A stretch of 5,430 bases of DNA from Pseudolabrys sp. (GTDB lineage: Bacteria; Pseudomonadota; Alphaproteobacteria; Rhizobiales; Xanthobacteraceae), in the NCBI GenBank assembly GCA_026125925.1, contig JAHCKF010000254.1, positions 1 through 5,430 of the forward strand, written 5' to 3'. Shown here piece by piece: positions 1-5,430 of this stretch; position 1 is the stretch's first letter, and the number at the start of each line of letters is the position of its first letter. The translations under genes and the position numbers were made by a program. The notes beneath the pieces were generated by a model, which worked only from the letters and a program-made list of their open reading frames with translations, was not told the origin of the DNA and did no database searches.

Positions 1-1011
<1,011 letters not shown>

Positions 1012-1019
1012 CCTGCAGG

Positions 1020-1052
1020 CCGGCCCGATCGAGGCCGGCATTGCAATGCCGG
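1020..1052. terminator. Palindrome cluster between convergent ettA and L,D-transpeptidase genes, possible bidirectional terminator
   Basis: Two inverted repeats are packed into the 57-base gap between the two stop codons. CCGGCC at 1020-1025 pairs with GGCCGG at 1033-1038. A perfect 18-base palindrome, CCGGCATTGCAATGCCGG, occupies 1035-1052 and can form a 7-bp stem with a TGCA loop. The two stems share bases and would compete. Neither is followed by a T run on either strand, so this is not a classical intrinsic terminator. The position between convergent genes makes a bidirectional stop or an mRNA 3'-end stabiliser plausible, but this is inference. Confidence 0.35.
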
Positions 1053-1068
1053 GCGATTGAGCCGCCTC

Positions 1069-1656
1069 TCACTTCACGACGACGGTCGTGCCGACTGGGA
1101 CCCGCTCATAAAGATCGGCTACGTCCGTGTTCCTCATCCGGAAACAACCCGACGATTCCGCTTCGCCGACCGAACTCGCGTCGGGCGAGCCGTGAATCCG
1201 GTAGAGCGTGCTGCCGAGATACATCGCGTGCGTGCCGAGAGGATTTTCGGGGTCGCCACCTTTCATGTGCCGCGGCACATCCGGTTGCCGCGCGATCATC
1301 TCCGGCGGCGGCGTCCAGGGCGGATTGACCTTTTTCGCGGTGATCTTGTGCGTGCCTTTCCACTGGAAACCAGCCCGGCCCACACCGATGCCGTAGCGCA
1401 GCGCCGAGCCGTTTCCTTCAATGAGATAGAGCCGCCGCGCCTTCGTATCGACGACTATGGTGCCCGGCGCATAATTACTTGGATAGCTCACTTTGGTGCG
1501 GCCGAGGCCGGTGCCGTCCAGGCCGAAGATATTGTAGACGCCCTTCTTGGGCGCGCCGCCCGTCAGCATCTCGGGGTCGGACTGGGCTTTCGCGAGACTG
1601 AAAGAACCAAGCAAGGCTGCGATCGCAGCCCCAGTCGCAACATAACGTATCGACAC
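1069..1656 (-). CDS. Exported L,D-transpeptidase (YkuD domain)
   Basis: The product is a 195-residue periplasmic enzyme of the YkuD family. These enzymes use an active-site Cys to form 3-3 peptidoglycan crosslinks or to attach proteins to peptidoglycan. Residues 1-24 form a signal peptide (hydrophobic 8-22, cleavage likely after AKA). The YkuD domain runs from about 64 (GTIVVDTKARRLYLIE) to the C terminus. The catalytic signature is HGS at 155-157 followed by SSGCFRM at 168-174, with nucleophile C171, partner H155 and R173. A Ser stands where SHGC is more usual. Length and signal peptide fit the small single-domain ErfK/YbiS type; the subtype and acceptor are not determinable. The start is GTG, with GGAAGGA (complement of 1665-1671) 8 bases upstream. 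The gene is alone on its strand, convergent to ettA, and enclosed between two copies of the ettA 3' end. Confidence 0.9.
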   Translation of the reverse strand: MSIRYVATGAAIAALLGSFSLAKAQSDPEMLTGGAPKKGVYNIFGLDGTGLGRTKVSYPSNYAPGTIVVDTKARRLYLIEGNGSALRYGIGVGRAGFQWKGTHKITAKKVNPPWTPPPEMIARQPDVPRHMKGGDPENPLGTHAMYLGSTLYRIHGSPDASSVGEAESSGCFRMRNTDVADLYERVPVGTTVVVK

Positions 1657-1700
1657 GAGGTCTATCCTTCCGGATGGAAATGGTACGCGTTACGGGATTG

Positions 1701-1729
1701 AGATTACGGGGTCTCGCGCGCGCGGGCAA
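1701..1729 (-). promoter_or_regulatory. Candidate sigma-70 type promoter of the L,D-transpeptidase gene
   Basis: On the - strand, TTGCCC (complement of 1724-1729) is separated by exactly 17 bases from TAATCT (complement of 1701-1706). The -35 matches the consensus at 4 of 6 positions; the -10 match is weak (3 of 6). Transcription would begin near 1694, giving a leader of about 37 bases before the GTG start, which contains the GGAAGGA ribosome binding site. A 7-base direct repeat, CCCGTAA on the - strand (complements of 1704-1710 and 1690-1696), overlaps the -10 edge and the start region and could be an operator. The promoter lies just outside the second ettA fragment, so the gene appears to carry its own promoter within the inserted segment. 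Confidence 0.35.
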
Positions 1730-1741
1730 TTGCCACGATGG

Positions 1742-1928
1742 CGTGATCATCAGCCATGACCGCTGGTTCCTCGACCGCATCGCGACGCACATCCTCGCTT
1801 TCGAAGGCGACAGCCATGTCGAGTGGTTCGAGGGTAACTTCCAGGATTACGAGAAGGACAAGATGCGCCGGCTCGGCACCGACAGCATCATTCCGCACCG
1901 GCTGAAGTACAAGAAATTCACCCGCTAG
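1742..1928 (+). pseudogene. ettA: Orphan ettA 3'-end fragment (direct repeat, copy B)
   Basis: This fragment encodes the last 62 residues of EttA (GTG codon at 1743, H-switch SHDRWF, to the TAG at 1926-1928) without the ATPase core. It is in the same orientation as the intact gene, to which its sequence is 94% identical by count (12 differences in 187). Its terminal codons (TTC ACC CGC TAG) fit the GC-rich codon bias of the gene better than those of copy A (TTT AGT AGA TAA), and it leads directly into a strong intrinsic terminator. I therefore infer that copy B holds the original chromosomal 3' end, and that the tail now fused to the full-length gene is the newcomer. An open frame runs through it from an ATG at 1674, but there is no ribosome binding site there and the 23 residues before the homology resemble nothing, so translation is unlikely. 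Confidence 0.9.
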
Positions 1929-1949
1929 TGTTTCTAAATCGGGCGCGCT

Positions 1950-1981
1950 AGGGTCTCCGCCGGTTGGCGGGGGCCCTTTTT
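1950..1981 (+). terminator. Strong rho-independent terminator, probably the original ettA terminator
   Basis: Bases 1950-1961 pair with 1966-1977 around a GGTT loop (1962-1965). This makes a 12-bp stem that is continuous if two G-T wobbles are allowed (1954/1973 and 1956/1971). A run of five T follows at 1977-1981. It lies 22 bases after the stop codon of the ettA fragment, a normal distance for a gene's own terminator. Its T run ends one base before the ATG of the next gene (1983), and the falling arm contains the only purine-rich stretch (GGCGGGGG) that could serve that gene as a ribosome binding site. Confidence 0.85.
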
Positions 1982-1982
1982 C

Positions 1983-2732
1983 ATGAACGAAGCCGTCATC
2001 GCGGTTCTGGTCGCCGGCGCACTGATCGCGGCCTCGCTCGGCAGCGCCGCGCTTTATCGCCGCCTGCCGGAGAAGCACCGCCAGAGCGACACCGAAGAGA
2101 TCGTCCGCCTTATCGCCAACATCTTTGTCGTGCTGGCGTCGCTGGTTCTCGGCCTGATGATCAGCTCGGCGCGCGGCACGTTCGACAGCGTCGACAGGTC
2201 CGTCCATGCTTACGCCACCGAACTGATCCTGCTCGACCGGATCATGCGGCATTACGGGTCCGACACCGATCAGGCGCGGCAGTATCTGCAGGTCTATACC
2301 AAACAGGCCGCGGCGCGCATGGCGCAGAGCGATCCGGTGCTCGGCAGCCGGCCGGCCGAAGCTCTGCTCAACGATGTCGGCAATGCGCTGCGCGACCTGG
2401 CACCAGCCGATCCTGATCACGTGGCGCTCAAGGCGCGGCTGGAGCAGCGCTTCGAGACGGTCTATGCCATGCGCTGGGCGCTGGTCGAACAGTCCGAAGG
2501 CACCATCCCGTTGCCGCTGATCGCGCTGACGGCCGCGTGGCTCATCGTCGTGTTCGCGAGCTACGGCTATCGCGCGCCGGGCAATCCGGTGATGTCCACG
2601 AGCTTCGTCGCGTCGGCGGTGCTGATCGCCGGCACGATATTTCTGACGCTCGACATGGACGTGCCGTTCGACGGCGCCATCCAGGTGTCGCCAATGCCAC
2701 TGGAGCGGGCATTGGCGGAGATGCAGAAGTAG
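1983..2732 (+). CDS. DUF4239 (bestrophin-like) integral membrane protein
   Basis: This 249-residue inner-membrane protein has the layout of the DUF4239 family, sometimes annotated bestrophin-like: two N-terminal helices (about 4-24 and 42-61), a polar helical region (62-172), and two further helices (about 175-194 and 204-224). Recognisable family stretches are SLVLGLMISSARGTFDSVDR (53-72) after helix 2, the ATELILLDRIMRHYG segment (78-92), and LDMDVPFDGAIQVSP (223-237) after helix 4. Function is not established, and channel activity is only suggested by the remote bestrophin comparison. The ATG at 1983 starts one base after the T run of a strong terminator, and the only purine-rich upstream stretch (1966-1973) is inside its stem. 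No later start would keep helix 1. The next gene follows after 92 bases and seems to have its own promoter. Confidence 0.85.
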   Translation: MNEAVIAVLVAGALIAASLGSAALYRRLPEKHRQSDTEEIVRLIANIFVVLASLVLGLMISSARGTFDSVDRSVHAYATELILLDRIMRHYGSDTDQARQYLQVYTKQAAARMAQSDPVLGSRPAEALLNDVGNALRDLAPADPDHVALKARLEQRFETVYAMRWALVEQSEGTIPLPLIALTAAWLIVVFASYGYRAPGNPVMSTSFVASAVLIAGTIFLTLDMDVPFDGAIQVSPMPLERALAEMQK

Positions 2733-2750
2733 ACCGTCCGGGCCGCGGCG

Positions 2751-2793
2751 TGTGACCGGCATCACTTCCGCGCGCATGGCGCCGGGCTAAAGT
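2751..2793 (+). promoter_or_regulatory. CRP/FNR-family-like operator with -10 element, class II-type promoter for the ClpP-like gene
   Basis: TGTGACCGGCATCACT at 2751-2766 matches the CRP consensus half-sites TGTGA-N6-TCACA at 9 of 10 defined positions. A -10-like TAAAGT lies at 2788-2793 (4 of 6 matches to TATAAT). A transcript starting 7 bases later, at about 2800, would put the palindrome centre at -41.5, the position used by class II CRP-dependent promoters. The leader would then be about 25 bases, ending at the ATG at 2825. The spacing argument comes from established CRP biology in enterobacteria. Which CRP/FNR-type regulator would act in this organism is unknown. Confidence 0.45.
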
Positions 2794-2814
2794 CATCGTG
2801 CGATCGACCCCTCT

Positions 2815-2821
2815 GAGGAGG
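2815..2821 (+). promoter_or_regulatory. Ribosome binding site GAGGAGG that decides the start of the ClpP-like gene
   Basis: GAGGAGG is a near-perfect anti-16S match. It lies 3 bases before the ATG at 2825 and 9 bases before an in-frame GTG at 2831. It excludes the upstream in-frame GTG at 2798, which would be downstream of this site only if the site were inside its own coding region. The spacing is short for 2825 and ideal for 2831, so translation may start at either; the proteins would differ by two residues. Confidence 0.7.
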
Positions 2822-2824
2822 AGC

Positions 2825-4432
2825 ATGGCCGTGACGTCGATGGAACCCGCCACGGAGAACCCGGCGCCGGCTCCGCCGGATTGGAATTTCGTCGCGCGGC
2901 ACTGGCGCGGCCTGTTGCCGCTCTGGTTCTCGTATTGGGTCGTCAACTTTGTCGTCGGCATCGTCTCTTCGGTCGTCGTCGCCACTATCGCTGCCATCTT
3001 CAGGTCCGACGCCGGCTACGAGCCGACGCTGATATTCGCCATGTTTTTCGCGATCTGGTTCGCGGTCGCGGCGATTTCGGTGTGGCAGATTGTCGGCCTG
3101 TGGCGCTCGGCCAACCGGCACATCGAACTGCGCGCGGAGATCGGCAAGGGGTCGTTCTGGGCGCGGGCGGCGAAGTTCGCGGCCGTCGTCATGGCAATCA
3201 ACTTTGCCGTCATTTTCGTCAAGGACGGCTTGCCGCAACTCGCTGAGGCGACGCGCATCGCGTTCCTCGGCGATCCCGAGATCGCGCCGTATTCGCTTCG
3301 CACGATGCGCAACGGTACTGAAGCCGAAATCACCGGCGGCTTCAAATATGGACTGACAGCGGATTTCAGCAAGATTCTCAAGGCATCGCCGCAGATCAAG
3401 GTCGTGCACCTGCACAGCGGCGGCGGCCGGATCGGCGAGGCCAGGAAGCTCTACTCCGTCATCAAGGACAAGGGCCTGACGACGTATGTCTCGCTCGAAT
3501 GTGCGTCGGCCTGCACGCTCGCTTTTGCGGGCGGCAAGGAACGTTTCATCGCTCGGCGCGCGAGGCTCGGCTTTCACGCGCCGTCGTTTCCTGGCATGAC
3601 GGCCGCGGACATGAAGGATGCGATTGCCGACCAGTCGAAGCTGTTCGTCGAGGCCGGATTTTCGGCGCCCTTTGTCAGCCGTGCGTTGAATACGCCATCG
3701 TCCACCTTGTGGAAGCCGGCCGCCGATGAACTTGTTCGCGCCCACGCGATCACCAGCGTGGTCGATAATGCGCGGTTCGCGGTCTCGGGTTATGGCAGCG
3801 ATGCCAGCAAGGAGCGGATAGACGCCTTCATGGTCAAGTCGCTGCCGCTGATGCAGGCGACGAAGGCGAAATATCCGGCGCGGTATGAGGCCGCTCTCAA
3901 TGAATTTTATGAGAGCTACATCTCCGGCGATACGGAACGGGAGCAATTCGCCAAGGCACGCAAGAGGATACTGGCAATGCTTGAGGAGCTTCGTCCGATG
4001 GCTGATGATGATGTGATTGTCGACTTTGCCAGGATGCAACGGGACTCGTACGAGTATCTCGCGAGCCGGAGCGCTGCGTCGTGCTATTTTTATGCGAGCG
4101 GTGCCGACAAAGGACGGAATTTTACGGAGGATCTGGGTGCCGAACTGGTTAACCGCGAACGTGAATTGAATGAGCGTATCGTGCTGACGGCGGCGCCGCG
4201 TCGTGAAATTCCGGCGGGCGAGATGAAAGTCGTCTTCGCCAAGATGTTCAAATCACCCGGCGTGCCCGCGCTGACGGCAGAGGAACGGGCCTTGCTCAAG
4301 GCCGACACGGTCGCGCCTGACAGGCACGGCGCGTATTGTCAGGCCACGATAAAATTCTACAACGCAATACTGGCGCTGCCGCAGTCCTATGCGGCCACTG
4401 CATTGCGCCTAATTCTGAAAAGTTCGAATTAG
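2825..4432 (+). CDS. Membrane-anchored ClpP-fold (COG3904-like) putative serine peptidase
   Basis: With the ATG at 2825 the protein has 535 residues. Three hydrophobic helices come first (about 31-59, 69-92 and 115-133), followed by a soluble domain. Residues about 165-315 resemble the ClpP/crotonase fold of predicted periplasmic proteins such as COG3904. The signs are a strand and glycine turn VVHLHSGGGRIGEA (193-206), a putative nucleophile S228 in ECASACTLAFAGG, and a putative catalytic H251 in LGFHAP. The Ser-His spacing is 23 residues, against about 25 in ClpP. I cannot assign the Asp of a triad; the matching region, TPSSTLWKPAADELVRAHAI, offers only D301. The C-terminal 220 residues are helical, contain C420 and C505, and match nothing I recognise. 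Peptidase activity is inferred, and a non-catalytic role is possible. Codon use becomes more AT-rich toward the 3' end. The stop abuts the stop of the convergent cupin gene. Confidence 0.75.
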   Translation: MAVTSMEPATENPAPAPPDWNFVARHWRGLLPLWFSYWVVNFVVGIVSSVVVATIAAIFRSDAGYEPTLIFAMFFAIWFAVAAISVWQIVGLWRSANRHIELRAEIGKGSFWARAAKFAAVVMAINFAVIFVKDGLPQLAEATRIAFLGDPEIAPYSLRTMRNGTEAEITGGFKYGLTADFSKILKASPQIKVVHLHSGGGRIGEARKLYSVIKDKGLTTYVSLECASACTLAFAGGKERFIARRARLGFHAPSFPGMTAADMKDAIADQSKLFVEAGFSAPFVSRALNTPSSTLWKPAADELVRAHAITSVVDNARFAVSGYGSDASKERIDAFMVKSLPLMQATKAKYPARYEAALNEFYESYISGDTEREQFAKARKRILAMLEELRPMADDDVIVDFARMQRDSYEYLASRSAASCYFYASGADKGRNFTEDLGAELVNRERELNERIVLTAAPRREIPAGEMKVVFAKMFKSPGVPALTAEERALLKADTVAPDRHGAYCQATIKFYNAILALPQSYAATALRLILKSSN

Positions 4433-4834
4433 TTAAGCGCTTTTGCCGTAATCCTCCTCGCTCACTTTCTCCATCCACGTCACGTTGCTGCCGTCGAGCG
4501 CTTCCTGGATGGCGATGTGGCTCATGGCCACCGTTGCGGTGGCGCCGTGCCAGTGCTTTTCGCCCGGTGGAAACCAGACGACATCGCCAGGGCGGATTTC
4601 CTCGATCGGGCCGCCATCGCGCTGCGCCCAGCCGAGCCCGGAGGTGACGATCAGGGTCTGACCGAGCGGATGCGTGTGCCAGGCGGTGCGGGCGCCGGGT
4701 TCGAAGGTGACGAGCACCGCGCGCACGCGCGCCGGCTCCGGCGCCTCATGCAGCGGGTCCTGGCGGACGGCGCCCGTAAAGTAGTCGGGTGATGGTTTGG
4801 CCGAAGGCCGCGAGCCGCTGCGTTTGATCTCCAC
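4433..4834 (-). CDS. Metal-binding cupin, (R)-hydroxynitrile-lyase-like family
   Basis: This 133-residue single-domain cupin (double-stranded beta-barrel) is cytoplasmic, with no signal peptide. Motif 1 is [20 protein letters not shown] (48-67, metal ligands H53, H55 and Q59, with Gln in place of the usual Glu). Motif 2 is [17 protein letters not shown] (82-98, ligand H94). H106 and Q110 follow. From memory, this matches the numbering of the Mn-dependent (R)-selective hydroxynitrile lyase of Granulicella tundricola (H53, H55, Q59, H94; H106 in the pocket), and the overall pattern, beginning MEIKR, is strikingly similar. Many such homologues are annotated only as cupin domain proteins or as carboxymuconolactone decarboxylase partners, and the native substrate is not known. 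The start is GTG with GGAAGGA 7 bases upstream. The gene lies 19 bases after the small gene upstream, so the two are likely co-transcribed. Confidence 0.88.
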   Translation of the reverse strand: MEIKRSGSRPSAKPSPDYFTGAVRQDPLHEAPEPARVRAVLVTFEPGARTAWHTHPLGQTLIVTSGLGWAQRDGGPIEEIRPGDVVWFPPGEKHWHGATATVAMSHIAIQEALDGSNVTWMEKVSEEDYGKSA

Positions 4835-4853
4835 CGGTCAGTCCTTCCGTCGT

Positions 4854-5126
4854 TCACTGGAGCTTTCGGGCAGTCGCCGTGTTCCGCGCGGCCTTGCTGC
4901 CCTTTTTGCCCTTGGCCGTCTGTTTCTCGTCGCTCTTTTTGTCTTCGACGAGGCGCGACAGCCCGCAGGTCATGGCTTCCTTCTGTGTCAGTTCGCGCTT
5001 TTCGGTCGCCGCAACATAGATCGCCGCGCCGAAGATCCCCAGGACGCATACTTGCGCCGAAGCCGCCGCCGTCGTGGCGATCAGGCCGGCGCCGGCCAGC
5101 CCGATCCGAAAAAATATGTGCTTCAT
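4854..5126 (-). CDS. Small exported or membrane protein of unknown function
   Basis: I do not recognise a named family for this 90-residue product. Residues 5-24 form a signal peptide or first membrane helix, with a plausible cleavage after ASA (24). Residues 26-41 (VCVLGIFGAAIYVAAT) form a second hydrophobic stretch, followed by a charged region with TEKRELTQKEAMTCG (41-55) and a lysine-rich, probably disordered tail (63-90). There are two cysteines, C27 and C54, which could form a disulphide if the protein is exported. The ATG is preceded by GGAGGGGG at 9 bases. It is first in a probable two-gene operon with the cupin gene 19 bases downstream, whose ribosome binding site lies in that gap. 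The signal sequence, codon bias and good ribosome binding site argue that it is real. Confidence 0.75.
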   Translation of the reverse strand: MKHIFFRIGLAGAGLIATTAAASAQVCVLGIFGAAIYVAATEKRELTQKEAMTCGLSRLVEDKKSDEKQTAKGKKGSKAARNTATARKLQ

Positions 5127-5285
5127 GTTCTAAAGCCCCCTCCGGGAACGCCCGGGCACCAAACGATCCCATTCTTTGGCGCCACGGGGAAGGGGCCTCC
5201 GGACGCAAGGCGCCGGATGCGCCAATCGGCAAATTTGTGACGGGACAGCGCGGCCTCTTGGCGCAGGCCGCAGCGGCAGGGCCGC

Positions 5286-5312
5286 CTTGTGGCGGGCCGA
5301 ATCGCCTATAAA
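5286..5312 (+). promoter_or_regulatory. Candidate promoter for the gene starting at 5377
   Basis: TATAAA at 5307-5312 is a clear -10-like element in an otherwise very GC-rich stretch. The best -35 candidate, CTTGTG at 5286-5291, resembles the rhizobial CTTGAC but leaves a spacer of only about 14-15 bases, shorter than the usual 17. A start near 5319 would give a leader of about 58 bases. The rest of the divergent intergenic region (5127-5376) is GC-rich with several GGCGCC-type palindromes; no convincing promoter for the - strand operon could be picked out. Confidence 0.35.
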
Positions 5313-5376
5313 TCCTGCGCTCGCGACCGGCGCCCGCCGGCCGCGCCAACCGGTTTCTGCCCGAAGGTATCATGCC

Positions 5377-5430
5377 ATGTCGATGTCGGCCGACGTTCCG
5401 ACCCCGCCCCCCGAACTTGCCGGCAGGCTC
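5377..5430 (+). CDS. 5' end of an unidentified gene running off the window
   Basis: An ATG at 5377 opens a frame of 18 codons to the window edge, reading MSMSADVPTPPPELAGRL. AAGG at 5364-5367 lies 9 bases upstream and fits a ribosome binding site. A second in-frame ATG lies at 5383, and an out-of-frame ATG at 5372. The proline-rich start is not diagnostic, so no function is proposed. The -10-like element at 5307 supports transcription in this direction. Confidence 0.5.
   Translation, partial: MSMSADVPTPPPELAGRL

Noticed and set aside
1012..1025. CCTGCAGGCCGGCC right after the ettA stop, two overlapping 8-base palindromes that look like a cloning linker
   Set aside because: No vector sequence is present nearby, and GC-rich palindromes of this kind occur by chance in such genomes. 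The flanking sequence looks natural, so I do not infer engineering.
1057..1701. 214-codon + strand frame across the L,D-transpeptidase gene
   Set aside because: It is antisense to a gene with an intact YkuD catalytic motif and signal peptide. Its composition is typical of a shadow frame.
1674..1928. Open frame of 84 codons reading into the ettA fragment
   Set aside because: There is no ribosome binding site before the ATG at 1674. The first 23 residues are arbitrary sequence from the transpeptidase promoter region, and the rest is only the ettA tail without a catalytic core. It is annotated as a gene fragment instead.
1704..2777. 357-codon open frame on the - strand opposite the DUF4239 gene
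   Set aside because: It is antisense to a gene with clear membrane-protein features, is rich in Arg, His and Asp as expected for GC-rich shadow frames, and lacks a domain or convincing ribosome binding site.
2798..2824. Upstream GTG start (2798) giving a 544-residue ClpP-like protein
   Set aside because: No ribosome binding site precedes it, the inferred transcript would start at about 2800, and a strong GAGGAGG lies downstream of it, just before the ATG at 2825.
2762..4039. 425-codon open frame on the - strand opposite the ClpP-like gene
   Set aside because: Long antisense frames are common opposite GC-rich genes. The + strand reading has membrane helices, a recognisable Ser/His domain and a strong ribosome binding site, whereas this one has an Arg-rich composition without motifs.
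4651..5373. 240-codon open frame on the - strand spanning the cupin, the small gene and the intergenic region
   Set aside because: It overlaps two better supported genes on the same strand in another frame, and its Arg/Pro/Gly-rich composition has no domain.

Overview
The window is GC-rich chromosomal DNA that most resembles an alphaproteobacterium of the order Hyphomicrobiales (Bradyrhizobium/Rhodopseudomonas-like). The evidence is the codon bias toward G/C in third positions, the use of GTG starts, and the types of membrane and periplasmic proteins present. A species cannot be named from the sequence alone. There are no tRNA or rRNA genes, no CRISPR arrays, and no recognisable transposase, integrase or origin.

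Layout: (1) Positions 1-1011 hold the 3' two-thirds or so of ettA, an ABC-F translation factor on the + strand. (2) Positions 1012-1741 hold one convergent gene, a secreted L,D-transpeptidase on the - strand (1069-1656), with short flanking spacers. (3) Positions 1742-1928 are a second copy of the last 62 codons of ettA, in the same orientation. It is followed by a strong intrinsic terminator (1950-1981) that probably belonged to ettA originally. (4) Positions 1983-2732 encode a four-helix DUF4239 membrane protein whose start codon lies right behind that terminator. (5) Positions 2825-4432 encode a membrane-anchored protein with a ClpP-fold Ser/His domain, preceded by a CRP/FNR-like palindrome and a matching -10 element. 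(6) Two - strand genes, probably one operon, lie convergent to it: a 90-residue exported or membrane protein (4854-5126), then a metal-binding cupin of the bacterial hydroxynitrile-lyase type (4433-4834). The cupin stop codon directly abuts the stop codon of the ClpP-like gene. (7) Positions 5127-5376 are a divergent intergenic region with a -10-like element. (8) A + strand gene begins at 5377 and runs off the window.

The most notable structure is the pair of ettA 3' ends flanking the L,D-transpeptidase gene. The two copies are identical over a 110-bp core. On both sides of that core they differ almost only at synonymous positions. This is the pattern left when a circular DNA carrying a related ettA tail recombines into ettA and regenerates a full-length gene, so the transpeptidase gene looks like a small inserted cassette. 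The remaining genes look like ordinary chromosomal genes with mostly envelope-related products. Nothing in the sequence ties them into a single pathway.
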